From positions 186,001 through 250,000 of the forward strand of contig NZ_JYGT01000007.1 in the NCBI RefSeq assembly GCF_000960085.1: a stretch of DNA of 64,000 bases. The letters are read 5' to 3'. Both the position numbers and the translations under genes were made by a program. Below are positions 30,845-40,702 of the stretch, piece after piece. The notes below the pieces were generated by a model, which made no database searches, had not been told where the DNA came from, and saw nothing but the letters and a program-made list of their open reading frames with translations. Position 1 is the first letter of the stretch. Every line of letters starts with the position of its first letter. The stretch comes from Streptococcus infantis (GTDB lineage Bacteria; Bacillota; Bacilli; Lactobacillales; Streptococcaceae).

Positions 30845-31420
30845 TTATTCTTCTTCATCCTCAACATCTTCGTCATCTTCTTCGTTAAGATCAACATCTT
30901 CGCCAAGGTCATCCGGTGCAATTTCGTTGATTTCAGCGTCGTAGGCTTCTACTTCGTTCTTTTCATCATCTGTATTTTCATCATCGTAAGAAAGAGCTGG
31001 ATCTTCTTCATAAGCATCCTCATCTTCTGGATCATCTGCACCATAATCAATGGCATCGTCGTCACCATCCATAAAGGCATTAACACGTTTTTTCTTAGCT
31101 TGAGGTGCGACTTCTTCATCATCACTTTCTTCAAGAGCGATAATTTCTTCGTCAATTTCATCAACTCCGTACCATGAACGAAGGCCCCATTTGTTATCTC
31201 CAAGAGAGATAAAGCTACCATCAAAGTTCAATTCTGTATAGAACAAAGGTAGTGCTTCACGAATATCGCTATTAGAGGTACCAAGATAGTTTTGGATTTC
31301 ATTAACCAAATCGCTAAAATGCATTTCGTGATCGCGACCACGGAGTTCCAAGATGGCACGAGCCACCTCAATCATAGATAGTTCACTTTTTTCTTGCCCA
31401 GCAAATACTTCTAATTCCAA
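30845..31420 (-). CDS. rpoE: RNA polymerase delta subunit, TTG start
   Basis: Delta factor, which promotes RNA polymerase recycling and lowers non-specific binding. The N-terminal HARE-HTH domain (about 1-80) precedes a very acidic, unstructured Asp/Glu tail of about 100 residues. The start is a TTG at 31420: AGGAGA lies five bases before it and the product begins MELEVFAGQ, as in relatives. The ATG five codons upstream (31435) overlaps the ribosome binding site and is rejected. 191 aa. Confidence 0.93.
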   Translation of the reverse strand: MELEVFAGQEKSELSMIEVARAILELRGRDHEMHFSDLVNEIQNYLGTSNSDIREALPLFYTELNFDGSFISLGDNKWGLRSWYGVDEIDEEIIALEESDDEEVAPQAKKKRVNAFMDGDDDAIDYGADDPEDEDAYEEDPALSYDDENTDDEKNEVEAYDAEINEIAPDDLGEDVDLNEEDDEDVEDEEE

Positions 31421-31565
31421 AGCGTTTCTCCTCATTTTTTACTACTAACGCCAAAGCATACAAACTCTGGTCTCATTTTATCATGTACTCTTTATTGTAC
31501 GATAATTTTGCCTAATAGTCAAAGGTTTAGAAGAAATTAATGTGAAATATTTAGGCTAATTAAAA

Positions 31566-31590
31566 GACCTGGGAGATACACTCACAGGTC
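31566..31590 (-). terminator. Terminator of the ABC-2 permease gene
   Basis: Stem GACCTG-GGAG / CTCA-CAGGTC with one mismatch; followed on the minus strand by TTTTAATT. Confidence 0.75.
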
Positions 31591-31597
31591 CGATATT

Positions 31598-32797
31598 TTA
31601 TTTATAACTTAAAGCTCGTTTAAAGGTTTTCCAGATCCCCAAATCATCTGTTTGAAGAACTAGACTAGCATACATGCGTCCGATAAAGGCTGTTGCAGTA
31701 ACTGCAAAAATAACCGTTATAGCAAGCGAAATCCATGCTTCTAAACTACTTGCATAACCATTAATAGCTCTAAAAGGCATAAAGAAGGTTGAGACGAATG
31801 GGATGTAAGAACCGATTTTCAAAATCAAATTGTCCCCAGAAGTTCCTAAGGCGGTTACTCCAATAAAACCTACCATAATCAAAAGCATCAAAGGCGATAA
31901 TGCCTTACCAGAGTCTTCAGGTCGAGAAACCATTGAGCCCAGAAAGGCAGCCAAGACCACATACATAAAGAGACTGACTAAGACAAACAACAAGGTATTG
32001 ATCGAAAAGGCTTCTCCCAAGTGATTTAGAATACCTGAATTAGCCAAGATAGGCATATCCTTAAAGAATAAGATAGCTCCAAGTCCGCCTACAACATAAA
32101 TACCAATATGAGTCAAAATGACTAGAAGCAAGGCAATCATGCGGGCGTAGAAATAATGGCTAGCACGAATGCTTGAGAAGACCACTTCCATGATTTTGGT
32201 TCCTTTCTCGCTGGCTACTTCTTGAGCAGTAACACTAGCATAAGTAATCAAAATCATATAGAGGAAGAAACCAAGTCCCGCAGCTGCAAAGGTTTGGACC
32301 ATCTTTTTATTTTCCTTGGCTTCATCTATCTGCTCTGTAAATTGAATTGTTTGTGCCAAACGTTTTTCCTGTTCTTGAGATAAATGTGCCTCTGAACGGT
32401 TGAGTTGGGATTGAAGTTCATTCAACTTAGCAGTCACAGCTAACTTAATACCACTCTCTAGTGAAGTATCCCCATGATAGACTGCCTTGAGGACACTGTT
32501 CTCCTGGTCAATGGTTAGATAGCCTTTTATTTTTTCATCCTTGATAGCAGCTTGAGCACTTGCTTCATCCTTATAGTCAAAGTTAATGCCATTGGTCGAT
32601 TTTAACCCCTCTATTACAGCAGGAACCGAACTAACAACTGCTACTTTATTATTTTGAGCTAGAGAGGAACCTTGGAGATAACCAATTCCTCCAGACAAGC
32701 CGATAAAGAGAAATGGCGAGATTACCATAAAGAAGAAACTCCAGGATTTGACATGACGCAGATAGGTTTCTTTGATTACAACTAACATATTTCTCAT
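31598..32797 (-). CDS. ABC-2 type transporter permease
   Basis: 399-aa permease of the NatB/YhaP type: one transmembrane helix at about 20-40, a large extracytoplasmic domain (about 45-175, with a coiled-coil-like QSQLNRSEAHLSQEQEKR stretch), then five further helices. The start overlaps the stop of the ATPase gene by 4 bp (ATGA), so the two form one transporter. Relatives export sodium, drugs or peptides; substrate not determinable. Confidence 0.87.
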   Translation of the reverse strand: MRNMLVVIKETYLRHVKSWSFFFMVISPFLFIGLSGGIGYLQGSSLAQNNKVAVVSSVPAVIEGLKSTNGINFDYKDEASAQAAIKDEKIKGYLTIDQENSVLKAVYHGDTSLESGIKLAVTAKLNELQSQLNRSEAHLSQEQEKRLAQTIQFTEQIDEAKENKKMVQTFAAAGLGFFLYMILITYASVTAQEVASEKGTKIMEVVFSSIRASHYFYARMIALLLVILTHIGIYVVGGLGAILFFKDMPILANSGILNHLGEAFSINTLLFVLVSLFMYVVLAAFLGSMVSRPEDSGKALSPLMLLIMVGFIGVTALGTSGDNLILKIGSYIPFVSTFFMPFRAINGYASSLEAWISLAITVIFAVTATAFIGRMYASLVLQTDDLGIWKTFKRALSYK

Positions 32798-33687
32798 ACT
32801 TCCACCCCTGATTCTAGTTTAAAGATTTCATCGATTGTCGGAGCTTGCTGGTCAAAGGTCGCAATATAGTGTCCTTGAGTCAAGATAGCAAAGAGCTCCT
32901 GTCCAGCATTTTCGTCATCTAGAATAAGCTTCCAAGTCCCCTGCTTGGTCAAGCTAACATGAGTGACATGTGGGAGATTTTCCAACTCTTCCTGATTTTT
33001 TTCACTTGAAACAAAAAGTCGTGTTTTGCCGTATTGATTACGAACATCTTGGACCGGTCCATGTAAGACGACACGCCCATCACGAATCATCAGGATATCA
33101 TCACACAGCTCTTCGACATTGGTCATGACGTGGTCAGAAAAGATAATGGTCGCTCCACGTTCTTTTTCTTTGAGTATAACCTGCTTAAGAAGTTCGGTAT
33201 TAACTGGATCCAGGCCACTAAAGGGTTCATCGAGGATAATCAAGTCAGGTTCATGAATCAAAGTGATAATCAACTGAATCTTCTGTTGATTTCCTTTTGA
33301 GAGACTCTTGATTTTATCTGTCAGTTTTCCTTTGACTTCTAGCTTTTCCATCCATTGAGGGAGTTTTTCTTTGACCTCTTTTGCATCCATGCCTTTTAAT
33401 GTTGCCAAATAACGCACTTGTTCAAGGACTGTCAATTTAGGCATAAGACTACGTTCTTCGGGTAGATAGCCAATGCGAGCATAGGTTTCCTGACGAATTT
33501 CCTGGCCATCAAATTGAATCTCTCCCTGATAATCCAAAAATTTCAAAATACTGTGAAAAATAGTTGTTTTTCCAGCTCCATTTTTCCCAACCAGCCCCAA
33601 AATACGCCCTGGTCGTGCTTGAAAGTCAACACCAAACAAAACTTGCTTAGGCCCAAAACTTTTTTCTAGATTTCTTACTTCGAGCAT
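32794..33687 (-). CDS. ABC transporter ATP-binding protein (NatA/YhaQ type)
   Basis: 297-aa ATPase. Walker A is GKNGAGKT near residue 35, the signature reads SLSKGNQQKI, Walker B is LIILDEPFSGLDP, and the H-loop is SDH. A C-terminal extension of about 80 residues follows the ATPase core, as in export-type ATPases. Two adjacent ATGs occur; the second (33687) has better spacing to AAAGGAG. Pairs with the ABC-2 permease downstream. Confidence 0.9.
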   Translation of the reverse strand: MLEVRNLEKSFGPKQVLFGVDFQARPGRILGLVGKNGAGKTTIFHSILKFLDYQGEIQFDGQEIRQETYARIGYLPEERSLMPKLTVLEQVRYLATLKGMDAKEVKEKLPQWMEKLEVKGKLTDKIKSLSKGNQQKIQLIITLIHEPDLIILDEPFSGLDPVNTELLKQVILKEKERGATIIFSDHVMTNVEELCDDILMIRDGRVVLHGPVQDVRNQYGKTRLFVSSEKNQEELENLPHVTHVSLTKQGTWKLILDDENAGQELFAILTQGHYIATFDQQAPTIDEIFKLESGVEV

Positions 33688-33874
33688 CATCTACTCCTTT
33701 AAATTTATTATACACATTATATTCTTTTATAGTAGATATTGCAAGGATTTACTTACATTTTTATTGATGGAATGTACTGAAAATCTTTTATATCAAAAAC
33801 TGAAATTCAACTAATAGATTTTAGTCCTAAAGTTATTTTGTCTTTCCAATATTAAATACTAACAAGAATTAAAA

Positions 33875-33896
33875 AATCCACCCCTAGGGATGGATT
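33875..33896 (-). terminator. Terminator of pheT
   Basis: Minus-strand stem AATCCATCCC / GGGGTGGATT (one mismatch) followed by TTTTAATTC, nine bases past the pheT stop. Confidence 0.85.
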
Positions 33897-33904
33897 GAAG
33901 GTTC

Positions 33905-36310
33905 TTAACGCACTTCTGCGTCTACTTTTTCTTCAAGTGATGCTTGGATTTTTTCCATGTAGCGAGCAACTTCTTCGTCTGTCAAGCTATCTTCTGGATT
34001 TTGGAATGTCAAGCTATAGGCCATTGACTTCATACCAAGTCCTAGTTTTTCACCTGAGAAGACGTCAAAGAGTTTGATATCTGTCAAACGTTTCACGCCT
34101 GCAGATTTGATAGCATCAACTACATCTTGGTGAGTCACTTCTGCTTTGAGAAGAAGAGCAATATCACGGCTAACTGCTGGGAACTTAGTAATTTCCACAA
34201 ATGGGCTAGCTGGTTGAAGAGCTGTCTCAATAGCTGAAAGGTTAAGCTCAGCTACATAAGTCTCAGGAATATCATAAGCCTTAGCCGTAACAGGGTGTAC
34301 TTGACCGAGGAAACCGACTACTTGGTCACCAAGTGAAATCAAGGCTGTACGTCCTGGGTGGAGACTAGCGATTTCAGATATTGCTGTATAGGTCACTTCA
34401 AGACACAAGCGAGCAAAGAGGGCTTCCAAGATTCCCTTGGCATAGAAGAAGTCAACCGGAACGGCTGTAGTTTGGAAGTCTTTTTCAGCGACTAAACCTG
34501 TCAATGCAAAGGCAAAGCTGTTGATCTCATTTGGCAAGTCTTCTTTTGGATTACCCGTTTGCTCGAAGACTTTTCCAATCTCATAAAGAGCCAGGTCTTT
34601 GTTCTTACGCGCTACGTTGTAGGCAACTGTATCCAAAATACCAGAAACCATATTCTGACGGAGAACAGAACGGTCCACGGTCATTGGCCACATGAGCTCC
34701 GTTAAATTACTTGGTGCAGTCGTAAACTCAACCGCTTTTTCAGGAGTTGTCAGAGCGTAAGTAATGATTTCTGTCAATCCTGCTCCTTCAGCAATAGTCC
34801 GAACTTGACGACGGAGTTTTTGAGTCTCAGTCAATTCACCTGCTGTCCCATCGTCTTTTGGAAGACTAGTTGGCAAGCGGTCATAACCATAGATACGAGC
34901 GATTTCTTCAAAGAGGTCCGCTTCGATGGTAATATCCCAACGACGACGTGGAACACTAACAGTAAAGCGATCAGCGTTTCCAGAAAGGCCAAAGCCAAGA
35001 CGACGGAAGACATCCTCTACATCCGCGTAGGAAAGCTCCGTACCAAGAACACGGTTAACGTCAGCAAGAGTTGAAGAAACTTCCACATCTGAAGTATCAA
35101 GCTGCCCTGCTGAAACGATCCCCTTACGCACTGTCGCACCTGCAAGATCTGCAATCATGTTTGCTGCCGCATCAAGGGCTTCATTGACAGTTGCCACGTT
35201 GATGCCTTTTTCAAAGCGAGAAGAAGATTCTGAACGAAGGTTGAGGCGACCACTAGTCTTACGGATAGATTTGCCATTGAAAACAGCAGCTTCAAGGACG
35301 ACACGACTAGATTTTTCAGAGATTTCTGTAGCCTGACCACCCATAACACCTGCAAGGGCAACTGGCTTGTTAGCAACAGTGATCACTAAGTCATTTGTTT
35401 CCAACTCACGTTCTTCACCGTCCAAGGTCACTAATTTCTCACCAGCACGCGCTTCACGCACACGAATCTCACTTCCTTCAAAGGTATCCAAGTCAAAGGC
35501 ATGCATAGGCTGACCAAAGTAGAGGAGGATATAGTTAGTCACGTCGACCACATTATTGATTGGACGGATACCTTCATTCATGAGAAGGTTTTGCAACCAT
35601 TGTGGACTTGGTGCGATGGTCACATTGTCCAAGATACGAGCTGCATAATAAGGTGCCTTGTCTGTGTCAATGCTGACAGAAAGAGCGTCCGCTGCAGCTT
35701 GGTCTGTTTCTGAAAGAGCAAATTCTTTAAAGTTAACTGACTTGTCATAAATCGCTGCTACTTCATACGCTACCCCACGCATAGAAAGAGCGTCTGCACG
35801 GTTTGGAGTGATAGAAAGTTCGATAATTTCATCATCCAAGTCTAGGTATGAGAAGACTTCCTCACCTGGAACGGCATTTTCTGGCAAGATTTGGATGCCA
35901 TCTGCGAATTCCTTTGGTACAACTGAGTCAGAAATCCCCAATTCACCAAGTGAACAGATCATCCCTAGTGACTCTAAGCCACGGATTTTACCTTTTTTAA
36001 TCTTGTAGTTGTCCGCAATGCGAGCTCCCGGAAGAGCCACCATAACCTTGATGCCTGCACGCACATTTGGTGCTCCACAGACGATTTGACGAGCTTCTTC
36101 TTCGCCAACGTTAACTTGGCAGACATGCAAGTGTGTTTCTGGCACATCTTCGCAAGTCAAGACTTCTCCGACGACAATTTTTGAGAGACCGGCAGCTGGT
36201 GATTCCACACCTTCTACTTCGATCCCTGTGGTTGACATTTTTTCAGCCAACTCTTGTGATGGCACATCAATGTCCACCAATTCTTTTAACCATTTGTATG
36301 ATACTAACAT
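33905..36310 (-). CDS. pheT: Phenylalanyl-tRNA synthetase beta subunit
   Basis: 801-aa beta subunit of the (alpha-beta)2 enzyme. In order it shows an N-terminal tRNA-binding EMAP/OB domain (about 40-155), B3/B4 editing domain, B5 domain, a catalytic-like core and the C-terminal FDX-ACB anticodon-binding domain. Complete length. Its ATG overlaps the stop of a 26-codon ORF. In pneumococcus an acetyltransferase gene is recalled between pheS and pheT; it is absent here. Confidence 0.97.
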   Translation of the reverse strand: MLVSYKWLKELVDIDVPSQELAEKMSTTGIEVEGVESPAAGLSKIVVGEVLTCEDVPETHLHVCQVNVGEEEARQIVCGAPNVRAGIKVMVALPGARIADNYKIKKGKIRGLESLGMICSLGELGISDSVVPKEFADGIQILPENAVPGEEVFSYLDLDDEIIELSITPNRADALSMRGVAYEVAAIYDKSVNFKEFALSETDQAAADALSVSIDTDKAPYYAARILDNVTIAPSPQWLQNLLMNEGIRPINNVVDVTNYILLYFGQPMHAFDLDTFEGSEIRVREARAGEKLVTLDGEERELETNDLVITVANKPVALAGVMGGQATEISEKSSRVVLEAAVFNGKSIRKTSGRLNLRSESSSRFEKGINVATVNEALDAAANMIADLAGATVRKGIVSAGQLDTSDVEVSSTLADVNRVLGTELSYADVEDVFRRLGFGLSGNADRFTVSVPRRRWDITIEADLFEEIARIYGYDRLPTSLPKDDGTAGELTETQKLRRQVRTIAEGAGLTEIITYALTTPEKAVEFTTAPSNLTELMWPMTVDRSVLRQNMVSGILDTVAYNVARKNKDLALYEIGKVFEQTGNPKEDLPNEINSFAFALTGLVAEKDFQTTAVPVDFFYAKGILEALFARLCLEVTYTAISEIASLHPGRTALISLGDQVVGFLGQVHPVTAKAYDIPETYVAELNLSAIETALQPASPFVEITKFPAVSRDIALLLKAEVTHQDVVDAIKSAGVKRLTDIKLFDVFSGEKLGLGMKSMAYSLTFQNPEDSLTDEEVARYMEKIQASLEEKVDAEVR

Positions 36311-36384
36311 AATTCTGATCGTAAGATCTCATCAATCGAGACCTTTTCAATTCCTTTCTTTTTCTTCGAGTAAGCTCTTGCCAT
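36304..36384 (-). CDS. Possible 26-codon ORF coupled to pheT
   Basis: ATG at 36382-36384 with GGTGAG seven bases upstream opens a 26-codon frame rich in lysine ([11 protein letters not shown]...) and ending TAG at 36304-36306, two bases inside the pheT start (ATGTTAG). The stop/start overlap suggests translational coupling. Too short to judge by composition; it could also be a chance frame or the remnant of a gene lost between pheS and pheT. Confidence 0.4.
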   Translation of the reverse strand: MARAYSKKKKGIEKVSIDEILRSELC

Positions 36385-36440
36385 TTCTCACCGAGAGAAA
36401 ATGACTAGAACTGTATAGGACTGTGTTTTAGGTTTCAATC

Positions 36441-37487
36441 TTATTTAAACTGTTCTGAGAAGCGGACATCGCCTTGGTAGAATCCACGGATATCGTTAAT
36501 TCCGTAACGAAGCATAGCTACACGCTCTTGACCAAGACCAAAGGCAAAACCAGAGTATACAGTTGCATCGATACCACTCATCTCAAGGACACGTGGGTGA
36601 ACCATTCCGGCACCCATAATCTCGATCCAACCTGTTTTCTTACATACGTTACAGCCATCTCCACCACACTTGAAGCATGAGACGTCAACCTCAACAGAAG
36701 GCTCTGTAAATGGGAAGTAAGATGGACGCAAACGGATTTGACGCTCTTCACCAAACATTTTTTGGACAATCAACTGAAGCGTTCCTTGTAGGTCAGCCAT
36801 AGAGATATTTTTTCCTACAACCAAACCTTCGATTTGATGGAATTGGTGACTGTGGGTCGCATCGTCTGTATCACGACGGAATACTCGCCCTGGTGAGATC
36901 ATCTTCAAGGGACCTTTAGAAAAGTCATGAGCATCCATCGCACGCGCCTGAACTGGAGATGTGTGGGTACGGAGCAAGATTTCTTCTGTGATGTAGAAAG
37001 TATCCTGCATATCACGGGCTGGGTGGTCTTTTGGAAGGTTCATACGTTCGAAGTTGTAGTAGTCTTGTTCTACTTCAAATCCATCCACGACTTGGTAACC
37101 CATACCGATGAAGATATCTTCGATTTCTTCACTGGTTTGTGTGAGAACATGACGGTGTCCATTCGCTACAGGTCGACCTGGAAGTGTCACATCGATGCTC
37201 TCACTTGCTAGTTGAGCTGCGACTTTCTTTTCTTCCAAGAGCTTAGCTGTTTCTTCAAAGGCAGCTGTCAAGATATCGCGCGCTTCATTGACGTGTTTCC
37301 CGATAACAGGACGCATTTCTGCAGAAACGTCTTTCATCCCTTTAAGGATTTCGGTCAGTGACCCTTTTTTCCCAAGGACTGAGACACGCAATTCTTGCAT
37401 CTCTTTTTCATTTTCAGCAGTAATCTGCTTCAAGCTAGCTAGCGTTTCTTCACGAAGCGCTTTTAATTGTTCTTCAATAGTTGACAT
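36441..37487 (-). CDS. pheS: Phenylalanyl-tRNA synthetase alpha subunit
   Basis: 348-aa class II catalytic subunit. An N-terminal coiled coil (about 1-85) binds tRNA-Phe; the core includes [12 protein letters not shown], the motif 2 region [21 protein letters not shown] and the motif 3 region [15 protein letters not shown] cysteine-rich insert [13 protein letters not shown] is present as in other Gram-positive PheS. It is preceded by a Phe T-box leader and followed by pheT after 130 bp. Confidence 0.97.
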   Translation of the reverse strand: MSTIEEQLKALREETLASLKQITAENEKEMQELRVSVLGKKGSLTEILKGMKDVSAEMRPVIGKHVNEARDILTAAFEETAKLLEEKKVAAQLASESIDVTLPGRPVANGHRHVLTQTSEEIEDIFIGMGYQVVDGFEVEQDYYNFERMNLPKDHPARDMQDTFYITEEILLRTHTSPVQARAMDAHDFSKGPLKMISPGRVFRRDTDDATHSHQFHQIEGLVVGKNISMADLQGTLQLIVQKMFGEERQIRLRPSYFPFTEPSVEVDVSCFKCGGDGCNVCKKTGWIEIMGAGMVHPRVLEMSGIDATVYSGFAFGLGQERVAMLRYGINDIRGFYQGDVRFSEQFK

Positions 37488-37718
37488 AATTCCTCCATCA
37501 GTCGATTATCAGAAAAAAAAGAAAACCACATGCCAAAAACTCCACTCGGAGCGTTGACACGCGGTACCATCCGTTTTCATCTGACAAGTCAGACCTTTAT
37601 TTCTGAATCCTTGCGCAAGTGAATTCACCCAGCTTTCATATAGAGAGCTTTCAGTCACGGCTCTCCTCCCTGATATACTTCCCCTGAGATACTAGTCTTG
37701 CAGATTCCTATTTAATTA
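37488..37718 (-). promoter_or_regulatory. T-box riboswitch (tRNA-Phe) upstream of pheS
   Basis: The minus-strand leader carries the T-box sequence TGGTACCGCG (37560-37569), which pairs with the acceptor end of uncharged tRNA. The specifier loop reads GTGAATTCACTT with the Phe codon TTC at 37621-37623. The terminator CTCC-GAGT-GGAG plus TTTTT follows (about 37538-37556). Uncharged tRNA-Phe should favour the antiterminator and so pheS-pheT expression. Confidence 0.93.
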
Positions 37719-37724
37719 CTAAAT

Positions 37725-37753
37725 ATTTTATCAAATTTCAAGCATTCTTGCAA
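37725..37753 (-). promoter_or_regulatory. Promoter of the pheST T-box transcript
   Basis: Minus-strand TTGCAA (37748-37753), 17-bp spacer, TAAAAT (37725-37730). Transcription would begin near 37718. Confidence 0.75.
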
Positions 37754-37765
37754 GGTATTTTGCGA

Positions 37766-38482
37766 CTAATCAACATAGTCTCCACCTTCAAAGCCGTAAT
37801 ATTCTTCTAAACTGAGGCCACTTGCAGCGATTTCTTTGGCTTCTTTACCAACATAGCGAAGGTGCCATTCCTCAGCCATATAACCTGTCTCTTTTTCCTT
37901 ACCTTTGAGATAACGAACGACAAAGCCATAGTCTGCAGCATGGTCCAATAGCCATTGGGCTGCCTTTTCTTCAGTGACTAAGTCTCCATTTGTTCCAATC
38001 AGATCAAAAGCTAAGCCAGTTTGGTGTTCACTGTAACCAGGTCTTGCAGAATAACGGTCAGCTTCAGCCTTGCCATCTTTATTTACATAGTTTTGATAAA
38101 GCTGAGTTTGAGTTTCATAACTTCTAAAACCACTATAGTTGTCGCTAATCGGGAATCCTGCTTGTTGCATAGCTGCAATGAGTTTCAACAGTTCTGCCTT
38201 AGCGGTAGGATTTTCTCCAGGATTGTAATCTTTTGACATTGGATAATGCTTATTAGCAACAACAATCTCATCGTACTTACCTTGAATACTGTAGTGGTCT
38301 CCTTTGTTAACCACTTCTGCTTTCTTTTGACTAGCTTCCTGAGACTTACTTCCCGCGGTTCCTTCTTGTACAGTTTTTTGCTCTGCAGAAGACTTGGCAT
38401 CTGTAGTTGCTGATTTTTCTTGTGAACAAGCTGCCAATGTCAATGCTAATAATCCTGATAAGATAAGGTATCTTTTTTTCAT
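37766..38482 (-). CDS. ldcB: L,D-/D,D-carboxypeptidase lipoprotein (LdcB/DacB, VanY family)
   Basis: 238-aa surface lipoprotein that trims peptidoglycan stem peptides to tripeptides. Lipobox LTLAAC with the lipidated Cys at 19, then a Ser/Lys/Glu-rich linker (20-60) and a VanY-type zinc peptidase domain. Zinc and catalytic motifs are SEHQTGLAFD (SxHxxGxAxD) and EEWHLRYVG. The pneumococcal homologue acts after DacA in septal wall turnover. Confidence 0.93.
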   Translation of the reverse strand: MKKRYLILSGLLALTLAACSQEKSATTDAKSSAEQKTVQEGTAGSKSQEASQKKAEVVNKGDHYSIQGKYDEIVVANKHYPMSKDYNPGENPTAKAELLKLIAAMQQAGFPISDNYSGFRSYETQTQLYQNYVNKDGKAEADRYSARPGYSEHQTGLAFDLIGTNGDLVTEEKAAQWLLDHAADYGFVVRYLKGKEKETGYMAEEWHLRYVGKEAKEIAASGLSLEEYYGFEGGDYVD

Positions 38483-38493
38483 CTGTTATCCTT

Positions 38494-38955
38494 TCATTTA
38501 ATCATCTGGTTTAAAGTCTCAGACAATCTTGCAATCAAGTCTTCTAATTTGCTTCCCTTAACCTGATATTCTTCAGCAATCATTTCTTCCCATGGAACCC
38601 ACCAGACTGGACCACGCCCATTAAGACCGTGCCCCTTCATATCACCCTCTCGTCTAGGGAAAATATGCCAGTGAACATGAGCGTCTCCATTTCCCAACAA
38701 CTCTACATTCATCTTTTCAGCAGAAAAAGCCTTAGAGACAGCTTCCTGAACCAAACTCATTTCCTCTAAAAAGCGGAGTTTGACAGTTGGATGTAGGTGA
38801 TGTAATTCTGTGACATGTTCCTTGGCTAGAAAGAGCGTGTAGCCTTCAAAATACTGGTGGTCTCCGATGACAACATAGCCTGTTTCCAGTTCTTTTACAA
38901 AGTAGGGATTGTCACCTGACTTAATTAATTCAATTCGTTGGCAAATCAAGCACAT
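38494..38955 (-). CDS. HIT family hydrolase
   Basis: 153-aa histidine-triad protein; the triad H93-V-H95-W-H97 acts on nucleoside phosphoramidates or dinucleotides in this superfamily. Cysteines CLIC at 2-5 suggest a structural zinc site. The start at 38955 is preferred to a frame opening 11 codons upstream inside pepA, since GGTGGA precedes it. It begins one base after the pepA stop (TAAGATG). Confidence 0.88.
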   Translation of the reverse strand: MCLICQRIELIKSGDNPYFVKELETGYVVIGDHQYFEGYTLFLAKEHVTELHHLHPTVKLRFLEEMSLVQEAVSKAFSAEKMNVELLGNGDAHVHWHIFPRREGDMKGHGLNGRGPVWWVPWEEMIAEEYQVKGSKLEDLIARLSETLNQMIK

Positions 38956-38956
38956 C

Positions 38957-39994
38957 TTAGTCCACCAAGTCACTCTTAAGGTAAGCATCTACCATACGCT
39001 CAGTAGCCACTACAGAATCGATGTGAGTACGCTCGTATGAGTGACTTGACTCAATACCAGCTCCTAGAAGCGCGTGCTTGACCTCTGCTCCAGCTGACAT
39101 GGCTGCAGAAGCGTCTGAACCGTAAAATGGATAGATGTCTAATTTAAATGGGATGTCTTGCTCTTTTGCTAGAGCAACCAGATGTTGGCGGAACTCATAG
39201 TGATAAGGACCTGAAGCATCTTTAACACAGATAGAAACTGTGTACTCGTCTGTCTGCTGGTCATCTCCCATCGCTCCCATGTCCACAGCCAGATATTCGA
39301 CAACTTGACTAGGAATACTTGAGTTAGCACCATGCCCCACTTCTTCAAATACTGAAAAAGAAAAATGCGTAGTAACAGGAAGTTCAATCCCTTCTTCTTT
39401 GTATACTTTAAGGAGATTGAGGAGAATAGCTGCACTGATCTTGTCATCCAAATGACGAGACTTGATAAAGCCTGTATCAGTCACGGTTGTTCGAGGGTCA
39501 AAGCTGATAAAGTCTCCAACCTCGATACCGAGTGCACGTGTTTCTTTTTCGTTGGTCACTTTTTCATCCAAACGCACTTCCATATTGTCCTGAGTACGTT
39601 CAGCTGTTCCCGCATCCTTATAGACATGGCAAGAAGTTTGGTGGATCAAAATCGTACCTGAAACTGTTTTTCCTGTGCTAGCCACATGGACTGTACAGTT
39701 TTCGCCTTCAATCATATTCCAAGGATAGCCACCGATACGGTCCATCTTGAGGCGACCGTCTGGTTTAATAGCACGAACAATGGAACCCAAGGTATCTACA
39801 TGGGCGGTTACATAGCGATGTTGTTCGTCATTTTTACCTTTAACAGTGACATTCACTCCACCTTTAGCAGTACGGACAGGTTGATATCCAAGATTTTCAA
39901 GCGTCTCAACCAAATAAGTCGTAATTTCACGCGTAAAACCTGTTGGCGATGCGATACCAGTCAATTCTTTAATATATTCTACAGTTTGATTCAT
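38957..39994 (-). CDS. pepA: M42 family aminopeptidase (glutamyl aminopeptidase PepA type)
   Basis: 345-aa dinuclear-metal aminopeptidase, cytoplasmic dodecamer in the family. Ligand motifs are TAHVDTLG, SRHLDDK, FEEVGHGAN, AVDMG and a final SSHSYERTH. PepA-type enzymes remove N-terminal Glu/Asp; specificity here is by family only. The ATG at 39994 follows AGAGGTGAAGAA; the earlier ATG (40015) has no site. The HIT gene follows directly. Confidence 0.9.
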   Translation of the reverse strand: MNQTVEYIKELTGIASPTGFTREITTYLVETLENLGYQPVRTAKGGVNVTVKGKNDEQHRYVTAHVDTLGSIVRAIKPDGRLKMDRIGGYPWNMIEGENCTVHVASTGKTVSGTILIHQTSCHVYKDAGTAERTQDNMEVRLDEKVTNEKETRALGIEVGDFISFDPRTTVTDTGFIKSRHLDDKISAAILLNLLKVYKEEGIELPVTTHFSFSVFEEVGHGANSSIPSQVVEYLAVDMGAMGDDQQTDEYTVSICVKDASGPYHYEFRQHLVALAKEQDIPFKLDIYPFYGSDASAAMSAGAEVKHALLGAGIESSHSYERTHIDSVVATERMVDAYLKSDLVD

Positions 39995-40126
39995 TTCTTC
40001 ACCTCTTGCTACCATTATATCATTTTTTACATCTTAGTATGTGTGAAAATAGAAAACTAGGATAATTTGAATACAAAAGTATTTTGTGGTATAATAAAAG
40101 TAGTTCTTAGGAAGAAAGGAAAAAAT

Positions 40127-40663
40127 ATGAATAAATTTTTCAAAATGACGCTTCTCTTAGCTCTACCGTTGGCATTCTTGTTGGGATGTTCAAAACAATC
40201 ATCAACAACTTCTAACTCTTCAAAAGTAGAGTCAACTGAGGTAAAAACCACTGAGGCTGAAACAACTGAAAAGAAATCAGAATTAAAAACTGCTACCTTT
40301 GTGAACGATTCTCAGCCTGGTGTCCAGTCAACATTGACCTATACAGTTGACGGTGATAACGTTGTGAAACAAACTGCTCACAATGTCGCTGACCCCGAAG
40401 TCCTAAACAATACTGCAGATGATTTAAAAAATGTAGTCGAAGAAACCTATAAAGGATATAAGGGCCTCAAGGGGGTAACTTTATCTGTCGAGATTAAAGA
40501 TGGTAAAGTCGTACAAGATCTTGAGATTGACCTTTCAGTTGCAAGCCTAGATGAACTTAGAAAAGCTTTACCAGAAGAATACTCAGGTGTTGGGAAAAAC
40601 GTTAGTTTTAAAGCCTCTAAGAAAATGTTAACAGACCTTGGTTATAAGGAAAAAACGAACTAA
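40127..40663 (+). CDS. YehR-like lipoprotein (DUF1307)
   Basis: 178-aa lipoprotein. Signal peptide with lipobox FLLGC (Cys 21), then a Ser/Thr/Glu-rich linker to about residue 55, then a compact DUF1307 domain. AGGAAGAAAGGA precedes the ATG at 40127; the 20 codons upstream in the same frame have no start signal. The domain is conserved in streptococci and enterobacteria, but its function is not established. Confidence 0.87.
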   Translation: MNKFFKMTLLLALPLAFLLGCSKQSSTTSNSSKVESTEVKTTEAETTEKKSELKTATFVNDSQPGVQSTLTYTVDGDNVVKQTAHNVADPEVLNNTADDLKNVVEETYKGYKGLKGVTLSVEIKDGKVVQDLEIDLSVASLDELRKALPEEYSGVGKNVSFKASKKMLTDLGYKEKTN

Positions 40664-40673
40664 GAGTAATAGA

Positions 40674-40702
40674 AAAAAACTTGGCCAACGCCAAGTTTTT
40701 TT
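40674..40702. terminator. Bidirectional terminator between the YehR-like gene and brnQ
   Basis: Stem AAAAAACTTGGC / GCCAAGTTTTTTT with loop CAAC, reaching the brnQ stop; suited to the two convergent genes. Confidence 0.93.

Noticed and set aside
30845..31224. Open frames opposite and shifted within rpoE with Met/Lys- or Phe/Ile-rich products
   Set aside because: They are shadows of the acidic-tail codons of rpoE, with extreme composition and no ribosome binding site.
40100..40130. Extended N-terminus of the YehR-like protein
   Set aside because: The added residues contain no ribosome binding site and would put residues before a perfect lipoprotein signal peptide.
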